From: Micromonospora cremea
GTDB taxonomy: Bacteria; Actinomycetota; Actinomycetes; Mycobacteriales; Micromonosporaceae
Length of the DNA: 64,000 bases
Assembly (NCBI RefSeq): GCF_900143515.1
Contig: NZ_FSQT01000001.1
Coordinates: 682,001-746,000, forward strand
Reading direction: 5' to 3'
Of this stretch, positions 7,876 through 15,314 are shown one piece after another. The notes beneath the pieces were generated by a model. That model did not search any database. It saw nothing but the letters and a program-made list of their open reading frames with translations, and had not been told where the DNA came from. Made by a program: the position numbers and the translations under genes. Position 1 is the first letter of the stretch; each line of letters opens with the position of its first letter.

Positions 7876-8772
7876 TCAGGCCACCGGCATCGGCGTGGCC
7901 TCGGGATCGGGCTCGCTGGTCACGCGTCGCACGTCCGGCATCGTCACGGTCTCCGGGGCCCGCGGCCGGGTCGCGACGACCGGCGCCGGCGTGCTCGCGG
8001 CGGGCGTGACGCGGTCCAGGAAGCGCAGCAGTTCGACGGGGAATGGCATGACGAGGGTGCTGTTCTTCTCGGCGGCGACCTCCACGACTGTCTGCAGCAG
8101 TCGCAGTTGCAGGGCGGCGGGGTCGGCGGCCATGGTGGCGGCGGCCTGGGCGAGTTTGGTGGCAGCCTGGTATTCGCCGTCCGCGGCGATGACCCGGGCG
8201 CGGCGTTCGCGTTCGGCCTCCGCCTGGCGGGACATGGACCGCTTCATGGATTCGGGCAGCGCGACGTCCTTGACCTCGACACGTTCGACCTTCACACCCC
8301 ACGGTCCTTCGGTCGGTGCGTCGATGATGCTGGTGAGTTCGGAGTTGAGCTTGTCCCGGTCGGAGAGCAGTTCGTCGAGGTCGGCGCGGCCGATCACCGC
8401 GCGCAGCGAGGTCTGGGCAACTTGGGAAACGGCGTAAAGATAGTTCTGCACGTTCACCAGAGCCTTGACGGGGTCGACGACGCGGAAGTAGACGACCGCG
8501 TCGACGCGTACGGAGACGTTGTCGCGGGTGATGCCGTCCTGGGCGGGAACGCTGAGGGTGGTGATCTGCAGGTTGACCTTCACCAGCCGGTCGACGCCGG
8601 GGACGATGAGGGTCAGCCCCGGGCTGCGGCTGCCCTTCTGCACCCGGCCGAAGCGGAAGACCACCCCGCGTTCGTACTGCTGGACGACGCGCACCGCTCG
8701 GGCGGCGGTGATGAGGCCGATGATGCCGATCGCCACGATCGCGATCACGATGGTTGTCTCTAGAGCGTTCAT
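7876..8772 (-). CDS. slipin / SPFH-band 7 membrane protein
   Basis: A 298-residue protein whose ATG overlaps the stop of the DUF5994 gene (ATGA). One N-terminal membrane helix (residues ~5-28) is followed by the band 7 signature ERGVVFRFGRV, VNLQITTLSVPAQDGITRDNVSV, DVALPESMKRSMSRQAEAERERRARVI, and an Ala-rich coiled-coil (AATKLAQAAATMAA) used for oligomerisation. The C-terminal ~50 residues are Pro/Thr-rich and variable. Slipins form large ring assemblies in lipid microdomains, often tied to membrane stress. Last gene of a three-gene operon with lapA-like and DUF5994 genes. Confidence 0.9.
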   Translation of the reverse strand: MNALETTIVIAIVAIGIIGLITAARAVRVVQQYERGVVFRFGRVQKGSRSPGLTLIVPGVDRLVKVNLQITTLSVPAQDGITRDNVSVRVDAVVYFRVVDPVKALVNVQNYLYAVSQVAQTSLRAVIGRADLDELLSDRDKLNSELTSIIDAPTEGPWGVKVERVEVKDVALPESMKRSMSRQAEAERERRARVIAADGEYQAATKLAQAAATMAADPAALQLRLLQTVVEVAAEKNSTLVMPFPVELLRFLDRVTPAASTPAPVVATRPRAPETVTMPDVRRVTSEPDPEATPMPVA

Positions 8773-9332
8773 GCGGGCACCCCAGTGCGGGGACGGGTGG
8801 TGGATTCGGTGTGGCCTCGGTGGATTCGGGCCGACGCGGGGCTGCCGCCCTCGTTGTCCCACACCGCGTACGCGTCGGAGCTGGTCGTCGTTGTCGCGTC
8901 CTGTGGGGTCGGTCCGGTGGTGAGGATGTCGGGTGCGTGCCTGAGGTTGGTCGGGTCGGCGGCGGTGGCCATGGCCCGCTCGGCTGCCTCGGGTGTCGTG
9001 GCGGGAGGGACGACGAGCAGGTCGACCTGGTCGTCGCGGCCGGTGGTGACGATCAGCAGGGCGGGGTCGAGGGTGTCGAACCAGCCGATCCGGACCACGT
9101 CCGGTCCGACGGCCAACCGGCGGATCCGGCTGTCCCAGGTGTGGATGTTGAGCATGATGTGCCGGATCCGGCCATGCCGTTCGGTCAGGGTGAGGACGAG
9201 GCCGGGGAGTTCGGCCACCGGGTCCCAGGAACGCGGCCACCATCCGCCGTCCAGGACCGTCCGGCCCCTGGTGGGAGCGAGGGACAGTCGGGGCCGGGAG
9301 GGCGGCGACGGGGGGATCACGGTGGTGGGCAT
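8769..9332 (-). CDS. DUF5994 family protein
   Basis: A 187-residue soluble protein. The N-terminal RLSLAPTRG, LDGGWWPRSWDPVAELPGLV and the central IRHIMLNIHTWDSRIRRLAVGPDVVRIGWFD are the family's conserved stretch, and LLIVTTGRDDQVDLLVVPP follows. The C-terminal ~60 residues are low-complexity and rich in Thr and Ser. Its function is unknown; the family is common in actinobacteria, often beside stress genes. It starts three bases after the LapA-like gene and its stop overlaps the slipin start, so all three are translated from one mRNA. Confidence 0.8.
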   Translation of the reverse strand: MPTTVIPPSPPSRPRLSLAPTRGRTVLDGGWWPRSWDPVAELPGLVLTLTERHGRIRHIMLNIHTWDSRIRRLAVGPDVVRIGWFDTLDPALLIVTTGRDDQVDLLVVPPATTPEAAERAMATAADPTNLRHAPDILTTGPTPQDATTTTSSDAYAVWDNEGGSPASARIHRGHTESTTRPRTGVPA

Positions 9333-9335
9333 GGC

Positions 9336-9773
9336 TCACCTGTCCTGGCGGTACGTACGCGGCGGCGTAACGCGGGCGGTGCCGGTCACCGTCCGGGACA
9401 GCGGACCGGGCCTGGGTCGGGCGTCGGGGTTTCCGGCGGGACGGCGTTGGAGCATCCGGAGCTGCACGATGCGGGCGGTGCCGGGGAGGGCGACGAGCAG
9501 GATCCCGAAGACCGCGGCTAGCAGCAGGGCAACGCCCATCGGGAGGTGTCCGTGCGCGCCGAGGAACGACACCTCGACACGCTGGCCGTTCTGCAGCACG
9601 AAGATCAGGAGCAGCAGGAGCACGAACGCGAACACCACAGCGGCGACCCACAGGCCGCCCATCCGGGAGCGTGCCGCCGCCGGTCGGTCCGGCGTGGGCC
9701 AGGAAGCGGCGTCGGTGCCGTCGCGGCCGTTAATCGGGGGAACCGGGTCAGGATGGTTGCGGGGTGCGGTCAT
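9336..9773 (-). CDS. LapA domain membrane protein
   Basis: A 145-residue protein; ATG 9773 is preferred because GGAAGG stands about ten bases upstream, although the frame is open to a TTG at 10037. Residues ~1-37 are a soluble Pro-rich stretch. Two hydrophobic helices (about 39-60 and 77-100) flank the LapA signature FVLQNGQRVEVSFLG. The C-terminal tail is basic. LapA-like proteins sit in the membrane and are linked to envelope assembly in proteobacteria; the actinobacterial role is unknown. It is the first gene of the operon and is preceded by motif copy D, 237 bases upstream. Confidence 0.8.
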   Translation of the reverse strand: MTAPRNHPDPVPPINGRDGTDAASWPTPDRPAAARSRMGGLWVAAVVFAFVLLLLLIFVLQNGQRVEVSFLGAHGHLPMGVALLLAAVFGILLVALPGTARIVQLRMLQRRPAGNPDARPRPGPLSRTVTGTARVTPPRTYRQDR

Positions 9774-10009
9774 CACAAACCGCCGCCTTCCAAGGAGCAG
9801 CTGACATGCCTGAATGCCGTGAGGAGCCAGCGCAGGCATGGGCGATGGCGGGCGTGTGACGCGGTGTCCCAGTCCGGAACGCCGGTGCGACGGGACGGGT
9901 CGGGTCCAGGGGGCGCACGAGGAGGCCGGCGACGTGACCGGTTGATGTCGTGCGTCGGGCGGCCAACACGGCGACCTCGATCGGTGGGGTGCGTCCGCCA
10001 GCGGCGAAC

Positions 10010-10036
10010 TGTCAGCCACCGGGGTCCCGAGCGACA
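10010..10036 (-). promoter_or_regulatory. regulon motif copy D
   Basis: Read on the minus strand: TGTCGCTCGGGACCCCGGT then GGCTGACA, identical to copy A over 27 bases. GCGTACGAT lies six bases upstream. It faces the lapA-DUF5994-slipin operon. Confidence 0.7.
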
Positions 10037-10151
10037 ACTACCATCGTACGCTTCTGCGTGCCTGCCGCTGATCGTGTCGGCTACCGCCTTCGCGGCCAAG
10101 GTCGCCGGGTGCCCGCCGCGCAGGGGCGCTGCTCAGGAGTAAGGTGTGAAC

Positions 10152-10175
10152 GTCGCCCGGGACCCCGGTCATCCG
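10152..10175 (+). promoter_or_regulatory. regulon motif copy E
   Basis: Plus-strand CGTCGCCCGGGACCCCGGT with TAAGGT six bases before the first C, i.e. five bases between the boxes. The right half (CATCC) departs from the others. It lies 166 bases before the first GAF-ANTAR gene and is divergent from copy D. Confidence 0.6.
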
Positions 10176-10340
10176 CACGGCATATGTCCGCTTCGGACGA
10201 CCCGGGTCGGAGCCAGTCTTGGACGAGCGAATCAGCGAGACCCGTCCCCGCTTGCGAGTCGCTTCTCGCACCCGCGTGCCTGTGCTCCGATTGACCGCGT
10301 CCGATTGTGGTCGCGGGGCCGATCCCGGTACGGCGAACCG

Positions 10341-11063
10341 ATGAACTCCGATCGCAGAATCCGGCTGTGGACCCTGGTCGTGGACGTGGCCCGGGGCGGG
10401 ACGGTCGCGGTCGAGCACGTCTGCGCCGCGTCGGTGGCGGTCGCCGGCGTCGACTCTGCCGCTGTCGCGGTGACGCTGCGCGCCACCCCCCGCGAGATGC
10501 TGTGTGCCAGTGACCGGACCGCGTCGGAACTGGAGGACCTGACCCTCACCCTCGGTGAGGGTCCGTGCGTGGACGCGATCACCGGCGGGCCGCATCTGGT
10601 CGCCGATCTGGCGGCGCCGGAATGCCTGGCCCGCTGGCCGGCGTTCGCCCCGGCGGCGGTGCGCGCCGGGGTCCGTGCGGTGTTCGCGCTGCCGCTCCAG
10701 GTCGGCGGGATCCGTCTCGGTGTACTGGACCTCTACCGTGCGCGGTCTGGCGGCCTCGACGGCGAGCAGCTGACCGACGCCCTGGTGTTGGCTGACACGG
10801 CGTGCGCGGTGCTGCTCGATGGCGCGCGGCCGGACCGGCACGAGCGTTGGCCCGAGCAGGCCGGTCTGCAGCATCCCGAGGTGCACCAGGCCACGGGGAT
10901 GGTCACGGTCCAGTTGGGGGTGACCGCGGCGGTGGCGCTGATCCGGTTACGCGCCTTCGCCTACTCCCACGGCCGGCGCCTGCGGGATGTGGCAGGTGAC
11001 GTGGTAGCCCGCCGCCTGCGTTTCGACTCCACCGACGACGCACGGGATGGCGGGGCCGGGTGA
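10341..11063 (+). CDS. GAF and ANTAR domain regulator (first of pair)
   Basis: A 240-residue cytoplasmic protein. The GAF domain spans about residues 15-160, with the usual LGEGPCVDAITGG and ALPLQVGGIRLGVLDLYR stretches. The ANTAR domain is C-terminal (HQATGMVTVQLGVTAAVALIRLRAFAYSHGRRL, DVAGDVVARR), a three-helix bundle that binds paired hairpins in nascent RNA and prevents termination. GAF would sense a small ligand or redox state. The ribosome site is weak. Motif copy E is upstream; the second GAF-ANTAR gene starts 95 bases downstream. Confidence 0.85.
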   Translation: MNSDRRIRLWTLVVDVARGGTVAVEHVCAASVAVAGVDSAAVAVTLRATPREMLCASDRTASELEDLTLTLGEGPCVDAITGGPHLVADLAAPECLARWPAFAPAAVRAGVRAVFALPLQVGGIRLGVLDLYRARSGGLDGEQLTDALVLADTACAVLLDGARPDRHERWPEQAGLQHPEVHQATGMVTVQLGVTAAVALIRLRAFAYSHGRRLRDVAGDVVARRLRFDSTDDARDGGAG

Positions 11064-11158
11064 GAGCCCGACCGCGGCCGTCGCGAGGCGGCGGCGCCGA
11101 CCACGGCCCCGTACCGCCGGAGAACCGACGGGACTATGGTACGACGAGGGTGAGTGAC

Positions 11159-11887
11159 ATGGGCGAGAGCCAGCTGGCGGACGTGTTCGTGGAAATGGCC
11201 GACACGCTCGTCGACGATTTCGACGTGATCGAGTTCCTGCACGTGCTGACCGAGAGGTGTGTCGAACTGCTGGGTGTGTCGGCGGCCGGGCTGCTCCTGA
11301 CGGACCAGCGGGACACGCTGCAGGTGGTCGCCGCCTCCTCCGAACGCACCCGACTGCTGGAGCTGTTCCAGCTCCAGACCGACCAGGGTCCCTGCCTGGA
11401 CTGCTTCCGTACCGGTCAAGCGGTGTCGGTCGCCGACCTGCCAACCGCCAATCGCTGGCCAAGGTTCACCGCCGCCGCGGCCGAGGTCGGCTTCGCTGCG
11501 GTGCACGCCCTGCCCATGCGCCTGCGCTCCGAGGTCATCGGCGCGCTGAACCTCTTCGATGTCCAGCCGGGGGTCCTCGACGAGGGCAAGCTCCGCATCG
11601 GCCAGGCGCTCGCCGATGTGGCAACCATCGGACTGCTGCAACAGCGCGCCATCCACCGGCGTGACATGCTCGCCGAACAGCTGCAGACCGCACTGAACAG
11701 CCGTGTCCTGATCGAGCAGGCCAAGGGGGTCCTGGCCGAACGCCTTCGGGTGGACGTGGGCGAAGCCTTCGCGCTGCTGCGCGACGGCGCCCGCAGCCGC
11801 AACCGGCGGCTGTCCGAACTGTCCCAGGCGATCGTCGACGGTTCCGAGCAGTTCGCGCCGGGACCGGCCGTCAACCGGCCCGGCTGA
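11159..11887 (+). CDS. GAF and ANTAR domain regulator (second of pair)
   Basis: A 242-residue paralogue-like protein. ATG 11159 has GAGGG eight bases upstream; the in-frame GTG at 11150 is too close to it. The GAF domain contains the typical QTDQGPCLDCFRTGQAV and HALPMRLRSEVIGALNLF, and the ANTAR helices begin at VLIEQAKGVLAERLRVDVGEAF and continue to LSELSQAIVDG. It probably works as an RNA-binding antiterminator tied to an environmental signal, together with the preceding gene. The sigma gene 157 bases downstream has its own motif copy F. Confidence 0.85.
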   Translation: MGESQLADVFVEMADTLVDDFDVIEFLHVLTERCVELLGVSAAGLLLTDQRDTLQVVAASSERTRLLELFQLQTDQGPCLDCFRTGQAVSVADLPTANRWPRFTAAAAEVGFAAVHALPMRLRSEVIGALNLFDVQPGVLDEGKLRIGQALADVATIGLLQQRAIHRRDMLAEQLQTALNSRVLIEQAKGVLAERLRVDVGEAFALLRDGARSRNRRLSELSQAIVDGSEQFAPGPAVNRPG

Positions 11888-11981
11888 CGACCGGCCCCGG
11901 GCCGGCCCCGCTGAACAGCCGGCTCCCGGGAGTGCTGCCGGCGGAGGGTGCCGATCCGCGAGATGAGGCGTACGGTGGGCA

Positions 11982-12007
11982 TGTCGCCCGGGTCCCCGGT
12001 GGCCGCC
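11982..12007 (+). promoter_or_regulatory. regulon motif copy F
   Basis: Plus-strand TGTCGCCCGGGTCCCCGGT then GGCCGCC. GCGTACGGT lies five bases upstream and GGTGC sixteen bases before that, the same three-part layout as copy B. It lies 38 bases before the sigma factor gene. Confidence 0.65.
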
Positions 12008-12044
12008 AGTGTCGCCGCCACCAGCCCGTAAGGGGCGTTGAACA

Positions 12045-12890
12045 ATGGTCACCCCCATCGCGACCGCGACGGCAGTTATCCCTCCTCCGCCTCCGAACGC
12101 GGTAACGGGGCACAGCGAACAACTGCTGCGTCGACGCGCGGCCCTGGCCGCCAACGATCCCGACCGCGCGCGGCTGCGAGCCCGGATCATTGAGGCCAAC
12201 CTGCCGATGGCCGGTCGACTGGCTCGCCGCTACTCCGGTCGCGGAGAGCCTTACGAGGACCTGGCACAGGTCGGCGCGCTCGCCCTGATCAGGGCCGTCG
12301 ACGGATACGACACCGACCGAGGGACGCCGTTCGCCAGCTATGCCATCCCGACCATCCTCGGCGCCATCCGGCGGCACTTCCGTGACACGGCCTGGGCGAT
12401 CCGGGTGCCGCGCGCGTCCCAGGAACTGAATTACCGGGTGTCCGCCGCCCGGGGCGAGCTCGGGCAGCAACGGGGTCGCCTACCGACTGACGGAGAGCTC
12501 GCTGACCACCTCGAGGTGACCGTCGCCGAACTCCTGGCCGCCCTCGTCGCCTCCGAGGTCTACCGGTTGCCGTCGCTGAACGAGCTACAGCCCCTGACCA
12601 ATCACGTCGAGCGCATCGCGCTCATCGGCGCCGTCGATCCGGGATACGCCGCCGTGGACGACCATTTGACACTCCGGCTGCTCCTCGCGGCGCTTCCCCC
12701 GCGTGAGCGTCGGATCCTGACCATGCGGTTCTACGGCGACCTGACCCAGGCGCAGATCGCCAGCCGGGTCGGGTTGTCACAGATGCACGTCTCCCGGCTG
12801 CTGAAGCGCTCCCTGGCCCAGCTCAGGGCCGGGTGCTCAGCTGACCGGTCATCCTCCCGGACCGTTCAGGCACCAGGGCCGGATCGTTGA
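12045..12890 (+). CDS. SigB/SigF-type (group 3) RNA polymerase sigma factor
   Basis: A 281-residue sigma factor. Region 2 includes NLPMAGRLARRYSGRGEPYEDLAQVGALALIRAVD and the -10 reading FASYAIPTILGAIRRHFRD. Region 3 (VPRASQELNYRV) and region 4 with its helix-turn-helix (LTQAQIASRVGLSQMHVSRLLKRSL) are complete. This is the class that drives general stress responses and is controlled by anti-sigma partners in actinobacteria; no anti-sigma gene is next to it. Its own upstream motif copy F suggests it belongs to, or drives, the local regulon. Confidence 0.9.
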   Translation: MVTPIATATAVIPPPPPNAVTGHSEQLLRRRAALAANDPDRARLRARIIEANLPMAGRLARRYSGRGEPYEDLAQVGALALIRAVDGYDTDRGTPFASYAIPTILGAIRRHFRDTAWAIRVPRASQELNYRVSAARGELGQQRGRLPTDGELADHLEVTVAELLAALVASEVYRLPSLNELQPLTNHVERIALIGAVDPGYAAVDDHLTLRLLLAALPPRERRILTMRFYGDLTQAQIASRVGLSQMHVSRLLKRSLAQLRAGCSADRSSSRTVQAPGPDR

Positions 12891-12910
12891 GATCACCAGG
12901 AGAGGGTGTC

Positions 12911-13096
12911 ATGGCCGTTCGTCCGATCGCCGCGACCGGGCCATCCCCGCCCGTCAAAGGGGAATCCGTCCCCTCGACATTCGGTGTACGGGTCAGGCGG
13001 GCTGTCGACGTCCGCGCGCTCCGTATGCGGGTGTTCCTCCTGGTGACCGTCCTGCTCCTGCCTTTGGTGCTCATCACGGTGTTCGCTGACCGCTGA
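12911..13096 (+). CDS. small single-pass membrane protein
   Basis: A 61-residue protein with AGGAGAGGG before its ATG, 20 bases after the sigma gene. The first ~37 residues are polar, followed by a basic stretch and one strong helix (VFLLVTVLLLPLVLITVF) ending in ADR. I do not recognise it. Its close spacing suggests co-transcription with the sigma gene; it could be a membrane partner of the stress response, but nothing in the sequence shows this. Confidence 0.55.
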   Translation: MAVRPIAATGPSPPVKGESVPSTFGVRVRRAVDVRALRMRVFLLVTVLLLPLVLITVFADR

Positions 13097-13377
13097 CCCG
13101 TCTCAGGGGATCATCTCAGTGACGCCCGGCACGCCGGGCCGGACCGGCGTAGCCTGGGTTGTCCCAGACTCGACGACATTCCACATCTGAGGCGCCCGCC
13201 ACGCCGGCTCCGCCCCCTGAAGATGCCACGCCCGTACCGCACGATTCGCCGGTCACGGTGAGAGCTCGAAGGCCCGCCGCGCACCTCGGCGCCGTGGTGA
13301 TGGGGATTCGACCAGCGCCTCCACGCCGCTACCCGGTGACCATGACCGTCCCGAACGGCTTCACAAGGGAGCAGACG

Positions 13378-13551
13378 ATGACGATCGCCAAGCACAGGGT
13401 CGTTGCAGCTCTACGCGAGCGCGGCCAGCAGGCCAGGGCCGATTGGGTCGAGCGCGAGCTGCCGGAGCGGGTGGACTCCGACAAGCACGTCGGGCTGCTC
13501 GCGACCCTGCGTCTTGATCCGGCTGACCTCGCCGAGGCGACATCCCCGTGA
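13378..13551 (+). CDS. small conserved-looking protein upstream of glycosyltransferase
   Basis: A 57-residue helical protein (TIAKHRVVAALRERGQQARADWVERELPE, then LATLRLDPADL). ATG 13378 has AAGGGAGC six bases upstream. Its TGA overlaps the GTG start of the glycosyltransferase fragment (GTGA), so the two were a translationally coupled pair. Function is unknown. Confidence 0.6.
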   Translation: MTIAKHRVVAALRERGQQARADWVERELPERVDSDKHVGLLATLRLDPADLAEATSP

Positions 13552-13875
13552 GGGTGGCTCTGCTCGGGCCGGTCGCCTGGCGGACACCCCGTACCACTAT
13601 GGCCCCTGGGAGCAGGTGACCGGTATGGCCCCTGGGAGCAGGTGACCGGGCTGCTCGCCGAGGGGCTGGCCACCCGTGGCGTTGACGTGACACTCTTCGC
13701 GACGCTGGACTCGGTCACCTCCGCCTTCCCCGACGGTGTGTGCCCCCGCGTGTACGCCGACGAGCCGAGCATGGACGGCCGGGTGTGGGAGGCGATGCAC
13801 GTCTCGCACGCGATGGCCCGCTCGGCGCAATTCGACCTGGTGCACAACCTGTGGGGCTCGGAAAGTCGTCGCTGC
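13548..13875 (+). pseudogene. glycosyltransferase (GT4-like), N-terminal fragment
   Basis: The start VRVALLGPVAWRTP followed by YHYGPWEQVTG and LLAEGLATRGVDVTLFATLDS is the N-terminal Rossmann half of a retaining glycosyltransferase. A 26-base tandem duplication (13598-13649) puts it out of frame, and the gene stops after FDLVHN, where the insertion sequence with its rve transposase begins. About 250 residues are gone. The pair of decay events shows that the gene is dead. Confidence 0.8.
13598..13649 (+). repeat. 26 bp tandem duplication
   Basis: Two identical copies (13598-13623 and 13624-13649) of a unit beginning TATGGCCCCTGGGAGCAGG. Since 26 is not a multiple of three, the second copy breaks the glycosyltransferase frame. 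Confidence 0.95.
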
Positions 13876-13878
13876 CGG

Positions 13879-14910
13879 TCAAGCGGCATAGCGGTACTCG
13901 TTGATGACGCCGCCGAGGATGCGGGTACGCAGGAGTCGGCGGCTTTCGAGCTCGTGCACGGTGATGGGCTGTTGGTCAGCGCCCGGCGGGAGTTGGTTGC
14001 GGGCCCGGTGGGGCCGGTGCTCGTTGTAGTGCCGCTCGTAGGTGGCCAGGACGTGCCGGGCGTGGGCCTCGTTCATGATGAGCACATGGTTCAGGGCCTC
14101 GCGCCGGATGCTGCCGATGACCCGCTCGCAGTGGGCGTTCATCCGAGGGGCCTGCGGTGCACACTTGAGGATCTCCATCTCCTCGGCCTCGAAGACGGCG
14201 TCGAAGGACTGGCCGTACTTGCCGTCGCGGTCGCGCAGCACGAAGCGCAGGGACTCCATGCGCGTGCCGAGGTCGGCGGCCAGGTTCCGGGCCTGTTGTA
14301 CCGCCCACTCCCGGGTGGGGTGGGCGGTGACGCCGGCGATGTGCAGGCGCCGGCTGCCGTGTTCGAGGAACGCCAGCGCATACAGGCGCCTGCCGAGGGC
14401 GGTGTCGATATGCAGGAAGTCGACGGCGATGATGCCCTGGGCCTGGTTGGTGAGGAACTGGCGCCAGGTCGGGCCGGTACGGCGTGGGGCTGGGTCGATG
14501 CCCGCCGCGTGGAGGATCTCCCAGACCGTCGAGGCGGCGATGGGGTGACCGAGTCGGGCCAGCTCGCCTTGGATCCGCCTGTGCCCCCATTTCGCGTTGT
14601 CTTGAGCGAGCTGCAGGACCAGCTTCTTGAGTGCTGCCTTGGTCGGCGGGCGTCCGGTGCGGGCGCGCCGGGCCCTGTAGTCCCACTTGGCGGCGATGAA
14701 CCTGCGGTGCCAGGCCAGCAGGGTCCCGGGCGTGACAAGGAAGACCTCACGCCAGCGGCAGCGGGGTATCAGGCCGAAGAGGGCGGCCAGCCAGAACCGG
14801 TCCGCGGGCTTGTAGCGGACTGAGCCGGCGATCTGACGGCGCAGCACCGCGTTCTCATGCCGGAGTACAAGCAACTCGGCGTCCTTGGCCGTGTCGCGGC
14901 GCAGCAGCAC
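13879..14910 (-). CDS. IS transposase, integrase-core (rve) DDE type
   Basis: A 343-residue transposase of the IS3/IS481-like superfamily. An N-terminal helix-turn-helix region (LVLRHENAVLRRQI) is followed by the DDE core: first Asp in IIAVDFLHIDT, second in RDRDGKYGQSFD, catalytic Glu in MNAHCERVIGSIRREALNH. The GTG start at 14910 lies inside conserved sequence; a more usual start (SMLYTAAR near 14950) is out of frame because of an apparent 4-base insertion near 14935, so the first ~20 residues may be lost. Inserted into the glycosyltransferase gene. I could not define its terminal repeats with confidence. Confidence 0.85.
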   Translation of the reverse strand: MLLRRDTAKDAELLVLRHENAVLRRQIAGSVRYKPADRFWLAALFGLIPRCRWREVFLVTPGTLLAWHRRFIAAKWDYRARRARTGRPPTKAALKKLVLQLAQDNAKWGHRRIQGELARLGHPIAASTVWEILHAAGIDPAPRRTGPTWRQFLTNQAQGIIAVDFLHIDTALGRRLYALAFLEHGSRRLHIAGVTAHPTREWAVQQARNLAADLGTRMESLRFVLRDRDGKYGQSFDAVFEAEEMEILKCAPQAPRMNAHCERVIGSIRREALNHVLIMNEAHARHVLATYERHYNEHRPHRARNQLPPGADQQPITVHELESRRLLRTRILGGVINEYRYAA

Positions 14911-15314
14911 TCCGGGGAAGGACAGCAGCCGGGCGGGCCGCCGTGTAGAGCATCGAGATGATCACGCGGACATGGTTCCAGCCGAGATCTCGTTACCATC
15001 CCGACCTGCGGCGATGACTTTACGAGCCCCCGAGGGCCTGTGGAGGCGCAGTTTCTGAACCACGTGCACTTCCTGGCGTTCCGGGCGCCCTTCGTACGCG
15101 TGTACGCCGTCGGAATGCCGGAGATCCAGGGACGTTTCGTCCGTTTCCGCCACGCACGCCAGCGGGTCGGTGCCACGATGCCGGCAGGGCGTGCCGGCGA
15201 TGGCCGCCCCCAGCATCGCCCTAGCCAGCACCGGTGCCGGCTGACGACGGTCGGGCCCGCCCGCCGGCATCCCGCCCAGAGCCGCCCCACGAGCAGAGGA
15301 AGTAAACCGAAGCC
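14911..15314. other. region between IS and VOC gene, no gene seen
   Basis: Contains the out-of-frame N-terminus of the transposase at its left end. The rest has overlapping frames on both strands with no recognisable protein. The VOC gene's ribosome site (AGAGGAAG) is at the right end. Confidence 0.5.

Noticed and set aside
8773..9651. Long N-terminal extension of the slipin on the minus strand
   Set aside because: Same DNA is covered by DUF5994 and LapA genes in another frame; the extension is Pro/Arg-rich shadow sequence.
4414..10036. Short conserved peptide (V/M)SLG(T/P)PVA read from several regulon motif copies
   Set aside because: A common frame can be read in most copies, some with RTG at its start, but the peptides diverge at once after the motif and copy E does not keep a start codon. 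A shared DNA or RNA motif is the simpler reading.
13548..13590. Further copy of the regulon motif (CTCGGGCCGGTCGCC)
   Set aside because: Matches only part of the core, has no TANNNT box, and is the coding start of the glycosyltransferase.
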